From Sva-07 sp963716235 (GTDB taxonomy: Bacteria > Actinomycetota > Acidimicrobiia > Acidimicrobiales > Ilumatobacteraceae): DNA of 64,000 bases. A program made the position numbers and the translations under genes. How positions within the stretch are numbered: position 1 is the stretch's first letter; each line of letters opens with the position of its first letter. This document shows, one piece after another, positions 29,771 to 38,269 of this stretch. The DNA lies in contig CAVQTE010000030.1 of NCBI GenBank assembly GCA_963716235.1, positions 1 through 64,000 of the forward strand, read 5' to 3'. A model generated the notes under the pieces. It searched no databases. It was not told where the DNA came from and worked only from the letters and a program-made list of their open reading frames with translations.

Positions 29771-30121
29771 TCAGTCTGGCGGGACTACGTCGACCGAGAT
29801 CTCCACCGCTGTAATCGTTCCTCTGTTCTCAAGCCAGTGTCTGGTGTTTCGATCTTCGGGCCAGCCCACTCCCGGCCCATAGTCCGAGGCGACTCCGTCA
29901 CGATGGTCAGTGATCGTGCCCTGGAGAATGTAGACGATCCCTGGTCTGCCTCTATGGTCGTGAATCGGGCCGAACACGGCTCCGGGCTCGAAGGTGAACA
30001 TGCGCATTCGCAATTGGCGTCCTGCCATGCCCTCAATCTCAGGGCCAAGGTCGATGGTTGCAAGCAACTCCGCCGTAACGCCTTTCGTCTCAGGTCTACC
30101 CTGTTCGTCGGTCAAGCCCAT
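29771..30121 (-). CDS. Cupin-domain protein
   Basis: Intact, 116 residues. Single cupin barrel: FTFEPGAVFGPIHDHRGRPG (metal-ligand region with HDH), IVYILQGTITDHRDG and GWPEDRNTRHWLENRGTITA. Metal-dependent enzyme or small-molecule-binding protein; role unknown. The 21-bp repeat copy O lies 21 bases before its start. Confidence 0.85.
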   Translation of the reverse strand: MGLTDEQGRPETKGVTAELLATIDLGPEIEGMAGRQLRMRMFTFEPGAVFGPIHDHRGRPGIVYILQGTITDHRDGVASDYGPGVGWPEDRNTRHWLENRGTITAVEISVDVVPPD

Positions 30122-30141
30122 CCTCCTTCGGTCCTTCGCGA

Positions 30142-30162
30142 CAGATTGCCCGGTATGTGCGC
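30142..30162 (-). repeat. 21-bp repeat, copy O
   Basis: Identical over 21 bases to 19569-19589 and, over 16, inverted to 20116-20131. It lies between the cupin start and the ChaN-like gene, outside coding sequence. Confidence 0.65.
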
Positions 30163-30343
30163 CTCACACAAGGGTCGATGTCAGTCGCCAGACCGCTCGG
30201 TATCGAAACGCATAATCACTGTGACGTGGTCCGAGATGGTGACCGAGAACGGCCCAACTCTCGCGTCACGTAATCGCGTCACCGACCCGGCGATCGATGG
30301 CGCGCGGCGAGTGTCGGCGTCGCCCTGGTCGATGGTGTCGCTG

Positions 30344-31237
30344 TCACCCGGTGATCGGTGAGACGTGGGGCACGAACACGATGGCGTCGGCTTGTTCGCT
30401 GAATCGGCAGTGCAGGGCCTGATTGTGCATGCCTGTGACGGTCCTGGACTCGTGATCGTCGAATACCGGCACGAGGCATGGTCGGCCGACCCGCTCGAGC
30501 AGTTCGGCGTCGAATGTGCCGGCGACGGGTTCGAGCCGGCCCGGAGGCGGTAACCACGGATTGGCGGTCGTCCCCCGGCCGTGCAGGAACCAGAAGGACA
30601 ACACCGGCTGGTCCGGCGACAACTCGTGGGTGACGTAATGGCCGATCGAACGCGCAGTGCCGCCACCGGGGCCTGCACCCACACCGGGCTGTGACACCGT
30701 GAAGTCGTCTTTCAACAGGTGCTGCGCGGCGGCAAGCAGCGCTACCTTCTCGCTTGGGTTGTCGCGCAAGACCTGGGCCACCTTCTCGTGCATGATCTGC
30801 TCTCGTCGAGCCATCGCCGGACTCAGCTCCTCGTACGTCGTCGCGGCCTCCGCGAGCTTTACGTAGTCCGTGTCGCGTCCGTCAGCGTCGAAGCTGAACC
30901 AGCGCGCGTCGGGCACGGCTCGCTGGAGCGCATCGTGGAAGCGCTCCTGATCGGCATCCAGGCCGGTGGTCGGTTGGCGTTTGTTGGCGAGAATGCCGCG
31001 CCGAAACGGACGCTGGTGCTCAACTTCCGGCCACTCCTCCCCGAAAATCCTCCAACCGCGTGACGCCAGATAGCGGCACACGAGCAGCCGTACCGGCAGC
31101 TTCTCGGCCACGAAGTGATCCATCTCTCCGATGTAGGCAATGCGGCAGCGATCGGCGAGCCCGTCGAAGAGTGCAAAGGCACCAAGGCTTCCATGCACAC
31201 CGTCGAGTTCGATCGGGATGGCGCGATCGCTCAGCAC
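30344..31237 (-). CDS. ChaN/erythromycin-esterase-like protein
   Basis: Intact, 297 residues. RIAYIGEMDHFVAEKLPVRL resembles the ChaN/EreA/TIKI active-site region (GE followed by a His), with RYLASRGWRIFGEEWPEVEH. A second block, KVALLAAAQHLLKDDF, corresponds to the conserved AH(N/S) motif, and a conserved HGRG is near the end. The family includes hydrolases and heme- or metal-binding proteins; the precise role is unclear. It sits near the right end of the integrated element. ATG 31237 is chosen as the longest plausible start. Confidence 0.55.
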   Translation of the reverse strand: MLSDRAIPIELDGVHGSLGAFALFDGLADRCRIAYIGEMDHFVAEKLPVRLLVCRYLASRGWRIFGEEWPEVEHQRPFRRGILANKRQPTTGLDADQERFHDALQRAVPDARWFSFDADGRDTDYVKLAEAATTYEELSPAMARREQIMHEKVAQVLRDNPSEKVALLAAAQHLLKDDFTVSQPGVGAGPGGGTARSIGHYVTHELSPDQPVLSFWFLHGRGTTANPWLPPPGRLEPVAGTFDAELLERVGRPCLVPVFDDHESRTVTGMHNQALHCRFSEQADAIVFVPHVSPITG

Positions 31238-31596
31238 CTCACCAACGTACGTGACATCACCGTCAGCGCCGTCCGCCCACCCTCAATCACCGCCCAACCC
31301 GACGGCATGGACGATGTCCCCGAAATGCTCGCCAGGGGCCACTCGATAACGCCCGCCCCGTAACCCGCCCAAACCGAAAGAGGTCCCGCCGCACTGCGGC
31401 CCAAGTCGCGCACTGAATATTCGCGGTGGCGCTTGCATCGAGTAGGCGGCACTGGTCGCGTGTCACATTCGTGTCACGGGATCAGCCGAACGCAGCCGTA
31501 CTCGACAGTCTTCGAGGAGACCCGGCGGACGGGTCTTCGCAGCTCAACGGCACTGCCCGTCACCCGACTGCACCGCCCGGCACGGCTTGCTCGAAC
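31238..31596. other. Right end of the element: repeat D and arm-type sites
   Basis: No gene. It contains repeat copy D (31339-31426), then GCGTGTCACATTCGTGTCAC at 31455-31475, matching the GTGTCAC repeats before the integrase. Confidence 0.5.
31339..31426 (+). repeat. Dispersed intergenic repeat, copy D
   Basis: Layout: GCCACTCGATAACGCCCG, CCCCGTAACCCGCCC, then GCACTGCGGCCCAAGTCGCG and CACTGAATATTCGCGG, with 71 bases between the first and last cores. It matches copy I best. Confidence 0.65.
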
Positions 31597-31653
31597 TTAA
31601 ACCCCCCTTCCACTCACGTGGAGTGCGGGTTCAAATCCCGCCCCGGGCACCCA
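31597..31653 (+). repeat. tRNA-Leu(UAA) 3' half, right attachment site
   Basis: CTTAAACCCCCC, then TTCCACTCACGTGGAG, GCGGGTTCAAATCCCGC and CCCGGGC with A. It differs from the left copy by one missing A and three substitutions and has no 5' half. Confidence 0.8.
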
Positions 31654-31879
31654 TACGCCGGTAATTTGCGATCGGGTAGTGATCCGTGACGTCATTCGGG
31701 TGGTACCTGGTGTCCGTTCGGGAAGCCCGCCACCACATTGCTCGGCTTGCGTTGCGCGCCCATCGCGCGCAGTGCGCGCTGCTTTGGCCGTGGTGCGGCG
31801 GCAGTTGCTTGCCAGCCGCCGTGATCCTGCATGCGGAAGTGTGCGGCTGCGGTGGATCGACGGATGCTTGGACAGACGG

Positions 31880-32045
31880 TCAGGTGTCGAGTTCGTCAGC
31901 GATCGCTGCCGGGATGTCTCGGCGGGCGTGGAGGATGCGCCAGACATCCACGACCTCAGGAAAAGCGCAGGCTGCCCGATTGCGGTGACCGACTGATCTG
32001 GCCAATGGCCCGTTCGACGGCGTCGACGAATCGCAAGGTTCCTCT
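31880..32045 (-). pseudogene. ParE/RelE-type toxin remnant
   Basis: On the minus strand RFVDAVERAIGQISRSPQSG, then SLRFS and a stop. After a frame change comes DVWRILHARRDIPAA to the stop at 31880. These are the middle and end of a ParE-like ribosome-dependent or gyrase-targeting toxin with the central part missing. The 5' end is cut by the IS110 element. No antitoxin is left. Confidence 0.6.
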
Positions 32046-32052
32046 GTGTTTG

Positions 32053-33106
32053 TCAAGCGGCGATTTCGGTGCCGTCGTTGATGGCGGCGAGTCGGCGTTC
32101 GTCGGCGATCATCATCCGCCAGATGTGGTTCGCGAGTCGTCGCTTCAAGCAGCGCATGGCTTCGTTGCGGGTCTTGCCTTCGGCGATCTTCTTGTCGAAA
32201 TAGGCGCGCCCGATGCTGTTGCGCATCCGGACCTGCGTGACCGCAATGAGGTGGATTGCTGAGTTCAGTCGCCGGTCTCCAGCACGTGAGAGACGGTGTC
32301 GACTCTGCTCCCCGCTGGCAATCTCGATCGGCGCCGCACCGGCATAGGTGGCGAACGTGTGCTCGGACGCGAACCGCGACGCGATGCCTGTTCGTCCGAT
32401 GAGCCGGACGGCAGTGACCGCGCCGATGCCATCGATCTCGCGTAGTTGTGTGCCGTGCTCGTCAAGTGCAACGGTCATCCGAGTCTCGATGTCAGCAAGG
32501 CTCACATCGGCGGCGCGGAGTTCGCGAACGAGGTCCTGGGCGAGTTCCTTGCGGGTGTGTTCCGCCGGCGACGCAGGACGAACTGACCGCAGCAACATGG
32601 CCGCCGACTTGGCGGTGATCGCCAGTGCAGCGCCACCCGGGGTCAGGTCGCGCAGCACCGCATGCAGCTGGTTGGCGACCCGAACTCGTTGTGCAGCAAG
32701 GTTCGCGTGGCGTTCCTCGAGCAACGCGAACAGTTGTGTGATCCTCGGCTGTCACAATCGTTGCATCGCCGTGCAAAGCTGCCACGCTCGCCGCAGCTGC
32801 CGCGTCGATGACATCGGTCGTGCGCCGACTGCCCCGCGACAGCTCCCGCACACGTGCAGTCGCCGAGGACGGCACATCGAGCACGACCTCGTCGCGAGCA
32901 ACGAGCCATTGCGCGAGATGCCGACCAAGACCGAGTGCGTTTTCCACCGCCCAGCGCCGCTCGGGGAACTGCTTGGACCAGCGCATCAACTCGCGATAGC
33001 CGGCCAACGATGCATCGATCCGCAGCGAAGCTGCAGTCGTGTTCGTTGCCGGGTCCACGGCGTTGGCCGTGTGCGACATCTTGTGGGGATCGATCCCGAT
33101 GATCAT
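32053..33106 (-). pseudogene. IS110-family transposase, one frameshift
   Basis: DEDD transposase. The N-terminal part from ATG 33106: MIIGIDPHKMSHTANAVD (first Asp), WAVENALGLG (Glu), TDVIDAAAAASVA (Asp-Asp region). After a shift near 32730 the C-terminal part follows: IDGIGAVTAVRLIGR, FATYAGAAPIEIASG, HRLSRAGDRRLNSAIH (region of the catalytic Ser in transposase_20) to 32053. About 350 residues overall. IS110 elements use no terminal repeats. It interrupts the ParE remnant on one side. Confidence 0.85.
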
Positions 33107-33352
33107 TGCTGCTCGTTCCTGCTCGCACCGTGGGTTGGGGAAGCAGCGGTCGGCATGCCGACTTTCAGACCCGCAGTGCGGGACCTCACCTCTGTTGAGC
33201 TAGACCGCCACCGGCCGTTGACCGGGAGGCAAACCCTGGGAGAGCCAACCCGAAGGCGGCAGGCGCTTCACGAGCCAACCCGACCAACGACCTACCGGAC
33301 GCTACGAACCTGAACCCGCCGCGACCAGCACCTCACATACAAGTCGGCGCCT
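33107..33352. other. Non-coding flank of the IS110 element
   Basis: No gene. GAGCCAACCCGA occurs twice (near 33241 and 33271), a short direct repeat in the subterminal region. Confidence 0.4.
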
Positions 33353-34720
33353 TCAGTGTCCGACCTGTTCGTCGAGGTACGACTCGAGCTCGTGGCAGAT
33401 AGAAGATAGGTGTAAATGGTATGGAGGTGAATGTTGGATGTTGGGATAGTAGGAATAAGAAGAGGAGGTAATAGAAGGTGATGGAGAAGGAGTTGAGGGA
33501 GGGATAAAAGAGGTTAAAATATAGTTATAGGAAGGTGAAGGTAGGGTAGAGAGAAAGAAAGAAAAAGTAGAGGTAATTAATAGATGAATGATAGTTAGGG
33601 AAATGAAAAATAGATAGGGTAGATAGAAGGAAAATGGAGTTAAGAGAATAGATAGAGTTAGTGGAATAGATAAATAGTAGGATATAGGGTGAGTAGAATA
33701 AGAAAGGTAAGAAATAGGAAAAGGAGTTGGAAAAAAGGGTGAGGAAAGAAGGGTAAAGGTAGAAATATTTGTAGAGGAAATAGTAGAGGAGAAATAGGGA
33801 GTAGTATAAGTTGAAGGAGGTGTAGAAAGGTAGAAGGTATTTGGATATGGAGTAAAAGTGGTGATGGTTGGTGAGGTGGAAAGTGTTGAGAATGAAATGT
33901 AGCACATAGGTTTGCAATAAAGAGAGAGGATAGGTTGTTTAGATAGATTAGGGTAAAATTTTCAGTGAGTTGCATAAGATGATGTAGATGTGGTGGATAT
34001 GAAGGTTTTTGATATAGGTGAACAATTGAAAATAGTATTTGGAGATATAGATGTTGGTGAAGATATATAAAAAGAAGATGAAGAGTTGATAGTGAAAAGT
34101 GAAGTAGATGGTGGTGTAGAAGGGAAGGTTGGTGATATGACGTAGAGGATTTAAAAGATAACGAAGATGAAGATAAAAGGATATAAAAGGTAGAGTGGAA
34201 GGTTATGATAATAGGATAAGTTATAGAGAAAAAGATAAGTGATATTAAAGATGGTATAGAGACTTAAATAGGTAATATAAGTATAGGAGAGATGGGATTG
34301 GATATCAAAGTAGTTAAAAAATTTGAGATTAGAGAGATGAATATAGAGTGAAATAGATAAGAAGAAGTTGGCGCTTCTTCAAGTAGAGGGTTAGAAGCTG
34401 CTGTCACGATAGAGGGGTATGTGGATGTGGACTGGGTTGATCTCGGTGATCAAGTTTTAGAAAGGGTTTTGTTACGAGAGTTGGCGTTGTTGCGGTAGGT
34501 AGCGTCGTGCTTGGTGTAGTAGAGATGCTCATCTATCTCGATCTCCAACACGGTCTCGAGGATCTGCTTGGTGAGCTCACCCAACAACCCTCCCGGGCCG
34601 ACCAAGTCGATGCCGTAGTACGTCTTCACGAGACGAGCTCTTCCACGATAGACTGGTAGAGTAGATAGTTATAGTTGTAGTTGTTGAGTGTTGTAGCTGC
34701 TAACAAATAATGTTTTGTTA
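33353..34720 (-). pseudogene. IS256-family transposase copy with G erased from the coding strand
   Basis: On the minus strand the N-terminal region is still readable: GIDLVGPGGLLGELTKQILE near 34600-34550, then IDEHL, YTKHDATYRNNANSRN, and after a shift TEINPVHIHIPLYRD, where the family has TEIGPVEIDVPRDRD. From 34371 down to 33397 the coding strand has almost no G (+ strand: 10 C in 975 bases, none in 33397-33902). Even so, stretches still align to an IS256 transposase, for example GAAGAAGCGCCAAC near 34375 and CAACTCACTGAAA near 33970. Length and order fit a whole 1.3 kb transposase. It is either a base-calling/assembly artefact or an extraordinary mutation pattern; the open frames here (33353-33907 and others) are not real proteins. 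Confidence 0.6.
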
Positions 34721-34849
34721 TTGTTTGTAATTAAGGTAGAAATATGAAGGTTAAGAGTGTAAGGTAAGAAAAGTTAAGGGGCGTCCGGCAGCGACACGTT
34801 CATCGTCGACATCGCGTTAGCCCACCGATCGTTGGCAAAGCTTGCCAAG

Positions 34850-36156
34850 ACCTGCTGACCAGGCGGAGTTGAAGTGCGGTACCGCAGGGGCCGGAGCGTG
34901 GGGTGTGGTGTAGGAGAACTGTGCGGTTCTCTTGTTGGTTGTCGGTGTGGGGTGCGGCTGGCAGGGATGGTAGCTCTGGTTCGATCCGTCGATTTCGGCG
35001 ACGCTGGCGGCTGCGATGTAGCGGCGGTCGGTGGCGATCATTTCGTCGTTGATCTCGACGAGGAGGGCGCCGACGAGGCGGATGACCGATGCGGTGTCGG
35101 GGAGATCCCGACGACGTCGGTGCGTCGTTTGAGTTCTCGGTTGAGGCGTTCGATGGGGTTGTTGACCAGATCTTGGACGAGTGCGCTGGTGGGAAACCGG
35201 TGTAGGCGAGCAGGTCGGCTTCCATGTCGGTGAGGCGTCGGGCGACACCGGGGGCGCTGGGCTCGAGTTGGTCGACGACGGCGCGCAGCTGGGCGACGGC
35301 GCTGTCGTGGTCGGGTTGCACGAAGATGGTGCGGATCAACGATGCGATCAGCTGGCGTTGCTGGTGAGGTGCCGCCGACAGCATGTTGCGCATGGCGTGA
35401 ACTCGGCAGCGTTGCCAGGTGGAGCCTTGGAAGCAGCGCCCGATCGATTTGACGAGGCCGGCGTGAGCGTCGGAGATCACGATGACCGGCGAGTCCGCGG
35501 TGGTTGACCGCTGAGGAACTCGGACCAGAACGTCTCGTTCTCCGAGTCGCCCACATCAACGCCGAGTACTTCGCGGCGACGTCGTGTCGCAGCCCGGTGG
35601 CGATCACGACCGCTTTGGACACGACGTGGCGGTGTTCGTGGACATGGACGTAGGTGGCGTCCAACCAGACATGGGAAGGGTGATGGCCGAGTGTTCGGGT
35701 GCGCAGCACGCGACGTCAGCGTCGATGTCCTTGCAGATCCGGCTCACAGTCGACTTGGAGACTCCCGAGTCGCAGCCCACGCTTTCACCAAGTCGTCGAC
35801 CTTGCGCGTCGAGGTGCCGGTGACGTAGGCGGTCATGATCACCGCCCACAACGCGGGGTCGATCCGTCGGCGCGGTTCCAACAACTCGGGGAAGAAGCTG
35901 CCGGTGCGCAGCTTGGGGATAGCGATGTCGACATCACCCGCTGGGGTCGTCAACAACTTCGGGCGGTGCCCGTTGCGTTGCGCCAGGCGGTCCTCAGTTC
36001 GCTCACCAGGCGCGCACCAATCGCCGCGGTCAGCTCGGCCTCGATCAGCTCCTGGAGGGCTACGGCAAGGATCTCGCTGAGCGAGTTGGTCAGGTTGGAT
36101 CCGGTGCCGATCAATCGACTCGACAGCTCGGACAGGGCATACTTATACATGGTCAT
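34850..36156 (-). pseudogene. IS256-family transposase, multiple frameshifts
   Basis: A second, differently typed IS256 transposase. The start at ATG 36156 gives ALQELIEAELTAAIGARL, then DVDIAIPKLRTGSFFPELLE (35956 frame), TRKVDDLVKAW, LDATYVHVHEHRHVVSKAVV (first catalytic Asp, 35709 frame), VISDAHAGLVKSIGRCFQG (second Asp, 35480 frame), TWQRCRVHAMRN, and NNPIERLNRELKRRTDVVGI (Glu region). At least five frame changes. Possible ends share GGTGTAGG: near 34908 on the + strand and, on the minus strand, near 36240. Confidence 0.8.
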
Positions 36157-36252
36157 CGTGCGGTGTTCCTCTCAAAGTGTGGTTACTTCGAGAATCGCAC
36201 GATGACCATCAACACCGTGGTGATGTCGGCCAACCCTACACCAGGAGGGAGT

Positions 36253-36316
36253 GGGGCCGCACCGCAGTGCGGGTTTCTGCGTCGCGACCGCGTTACGGGG
36301 CGGTGATATTCGAGTG
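36253..36316 (-). repeat. Dispersed intergenic repeat, copy I
   Basis: Minus strand: GGCACTCGAATATCACCGCC, CCGTAACGCGG, then about 15 bases and CCGCACTGCGGTGCGGCCC. It lies 40 bases after the stop of the CsbD remnant, in the same direction, and matches the first half of copy D. Confidence 0.55.
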
Positions 36317-36353
36317 CCGCCGACCGGCACGCATCGGGAGCACGGTCTCCTGG

Positions 36354-36543
36354 TCAGTGCTTGGTGATCTTGTCCTTGACCGTGTCGAGCGGATCGTCAG
36401 GCTTGTCCTTCGTGCCCTCCGTGAACTCCTTGACCTCGCCCGCCTACTCGTCGGCCCTGCCTTCCTTCGTCAGATCCTCGTTGCCCGTGAGGTCACCCAC
36501 GGCCTGCTCCCACGCTGCCCTTGACCTGATCGTTGTTGTCCGT
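36354..36543 (-). pseudogene. CsbD family remnant
   Basis: A second copy of the CsbD gene at 46223-46411. It reads DNNDQVKGSV, EQAVGDLTGNEDLTKEGRAD, AGEVKEF and TVKDKITKH. It is dead: the start codon is ACG instead of ATG, one extra G shifts the frame after GSV, and a TAG replaces the Lys codon after GRADE. CsbD proteins are small stress-induced hydrophilic proteins of unknown mechanism. Confidence 0.85.
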
Positions 36544-36690
36544 GACAACTCCCTGGTCTTCCTCCAGACATGACCCAAGGATCCTCCTGACTTGAGCCTC
36601 TGTTGCGCGCCGGAGGCCAGACGGACGATCGAGTTGGAATCAGCCGCACGCGCCAACCCCGGTCGTGCTGCGATCCACTGGAGGTGTGTC

Positions 36691-37416
36691 ATGAGGAATG
36701 CCACCAATTCTCTTCGTGTCCTCGGCGTGCTTGCACTTGCCGCTGCATCAGTGCTCGCAGCGTGTGGCGACGACCAGGACGCCCCGCCCACTGCGGAGGA
36801 GCTGGCCGCGCAGCTGGTGACCGTCGACTCCTTCGAGGGCGACTGGACGATCAATGCCGGCCCGGACGACGGCACGGACATGACGTCCGGCGTCATCCCG
36901 GAAGACCAGCGTGACATGTTGCCCGCGCTCGAACTGTGCGACGCCGCCAGCCCAGAGGCACAGGACGCGGTGGAGACGCTGACCTGGATGGCGTTCCGGC
37001 AGCTCGACCTCGACGAAGACGACCCGATCGACCCGCCGAACGACCGCACCGGTCACATGGTGTTCGTGCAGCAATTCCTGACCTCGGGAGACGCCGACGA
37101 GCTCGCCACCACGTTCGAACTCCTGCGCTCGGGCTCCGAGGCGTGCTTCGGTCCCATTGCTGCGGACGAGGAAGGCCCCGGACAGGCCGAGGAGATGCCC
37201 GTCCCTGCGGTGGGTGATGCCCGCTTCGGCGTGCTGACGACCATCGAGGAGGCGGGAGAGTCAGCCGAGTGGCGCCTGCACAATGCGTTCGTCCTCGACA
37301 ACGACGTGCTCATGTCGTTCCTCGTGGTCGACATCCGGGCCGGCGACGGCGTCGAGCCGTACTACTCGACCGACGACATCGACGAGATGATCACGATCGC
37401 GGCCGACTCAATGTGA
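36691..37416 (+). CDS. Secreted lipoprotein, unknown function
   Basis: 241 residues. Signal peptide with lipobox VLAAC (Cys25), then an acidic soluble domain (TAEELAAQLVTVDSFEGDW, ELCDAASPEAQDAVETLTW, a few Cys). It ends in DDIDEMITIAADSM. No catalytic motif; resembles the PknH-sensor-like or DUF-type extracellular domains of actinobacteria in size and Cys placement, but I cannot assign it. Start ATG 36691 with GGAGGTG upstream. Its last 90 bases are duplicated at 38340-38429. Confidence 0.8.
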   Translation: MRNATNSLRVLGVLALAAASVLAACGDDQDAPPTAEELAAQLVTVDSFEGDWTINAGPDDGTDMTSGVIPEDQRDMLPALELCDAASPEAQDAVETLTWMAFRQLDLDEDDPIDPPNDRTGHMVFVQQFLTSGDADELATTFELLRSGSEACFGPIAADEEGPGQAEEMPVPAVGDARFGVLTTIEEAGESAEWRLHNAFVLDNDVLMSFLVVDIRAGDGVEPYYSTDDIDEMITIAADSM

Positions 37417-37421
37417 GCGCT
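37332..37421 (+). repeat. 90-bp direct repeat, copy 1
   Basis: The 3' end of the lipoprotein gene including its TGA. It matches 38340-38429 with about four differences. The two copies bracket 918 bp that hold the MazEF-like pair and the end of a resolvase gene. Confidence 0.85.
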
Positions 37422-37528
37422 CGTCTCCGCTGCCGCCTATTGGGACCCATACATCTCTCGCCATGTCCAGCTCAGCACGCACCGCTGGCGAACTGTGGGA
37501 CCTCGGAGCACGTATGTATGATGCGTAC

Positions 37529-37762
37529 ATGCCGAACAAGACGATCAGCCTTCCGGAGGACGTGGTACCGATCATTGACGGGCTCGGTGTCCCGTTCTCT
37601 ACTTGGGTTGCCGATCAGCTCCGGCATCACGCTGCTACCCACTCCGCGTTGGGTTTCGCCCAGCAGCTGGTGGCTGACGCCCAGCTTGCGAATGCCGAAC
37701 CCCCAACAGTGGCGGAGTCGTTGGCAGCGCTGGAGCGGATGGATCGTTCCGCACCGTGGTAG
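37529..37762 (+). CDS. MazE-like antitoxin
   Basis: 77 residues from ATG 37529: MPNKTISLPEDVVPIIDGLG, PFSTWVADQLRHHAATHSAL, then an acidic/hydrophobic C-terminal tail (AESLAALERMDRSAPW). The first part looks like a ribbon-helix-helix DNA-binding dimer; the tail would bind the toxin. The stop overlaps the toxin start by 7 bases. An upstream ATG at 37514 is possible. Confidence 0.8.
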   Translation: MPNKTISLPEDVVPIIDGLGVPFSTWVADQLRHHAATHSALGFAQQLVADAQLANAEPPTVAESLAALERMDRSAPW

Positions 37763-38073
37763 CGAGGGGCGGGGTGTACTGGATCGACCTCGACAAACGC
37801 CGGCCGTGTGTGGTGGTGTCCTCCGACGATGTGCTCGGTGTGGATGTCTGGCAGACCCACGTCGTGCCAATCACTTCGAATGTCGGTCGAGCGGGCATCG
37901 CCGGGAACGTGTTGCTTCCCACCAAGGCAAGCGGGCTGCCGAAGGACTCGGTCGCTGTTCCGCTCGGGCTCGAGTTGATCGACCGGTCACTCCTCGGAAG
38001 ACTGGCCGGCAGGCTGCCCGAGGTACTGATTGACGACATCGACGAAGGCCTTCGAGCCGTCCTCGGCATCTGA
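37756..38073 (+). CDS. MazF/PemK-type endoribonuclease toxin
   Basis: 105 residues, GTG start at 37756 inside the antitoxin stop region (coupled translation). RGGVYWIDLDKRRPCVVVSS is the MazF N-terminal strand pair with the catalytic Arg. Then HVVPITSNVGRA, GNVLLPTKASGLPKDSVAVP and LELIDRSLLGRLAGRLP complete the fold. It would cleave mRNA at short motifs when unbound. The operon is complete and intact, lying between the 90-bp repeats. Confidence 0.9.
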   Translation: MVARGGVYWIDLDKRRPCVVVSSDDVLGVDVWQTHVVPITSNVGRAGIAGNVLLPTKASGLPKDSVAVPLGLELIDRSLLGRLAGRLPEVLIDDIDEGLRAVLGI

Positions 38074-38269
38074 TCCACTTTGAACTTCGTCCGACGAGTC
38101 TCGTCCTGGCCCGTCGGGTCTCGAGATGCGACTGTCGACAGCAAGAACTCGCCAGGCTCACTCGATCTCGACCCGGCCATGCAGTGAACCGGAAGCCCAC
38201 CCACGTTGACTGTCCGGTCGCCGATCCCGGTCTGAGCTGAGACGCCATTCTGTCTGGCGGACTGGCTGT

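Larger units (their letters stand above)
23178..31653 (+). mobile_element. Integrated element between tRNA-Leu 3'-half repeats
   Basis: Both ends carry the same roughly 57-bp tRNA-Leu 3' half, and homology continues about 60 bp beyond (CGGGTAGTGATC, GTGACGTCAT and CGG in both). A tyrosine integrase starts 108 bp inside the left end, with an excisionase-like gene at 25.5 kb. GTGTCAC-type direct repeats lie near both ends (23290-23325 and 31455-31485), as expected for integrase arm sites. Cargo: PIN/antitoxin pair, ECF sigma and partner, serine hydrolase, cupin, ChaN-like protein. No conjugation or replication gene is visible, so it would need help to move between cells. The complete tRNA gene is not in the window and should lie to the left. 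Confidence 0.75.

Noticed and set aside
33353..33907. 184-codon minus-strand frame rich in Ser/Thr/Pro/Tyr
   Set aside because: It is the consequence of a G-free strand, not a protein; only the last 15 residues lie in normal sequence.
15836..36316. Interpretation as a classic integron cassette array
   Set aside because: No integron integrase, no clear GTTRRRY/RYYYAAC core and mixed gene orientations; kept only as a hypothesis for the repeat.
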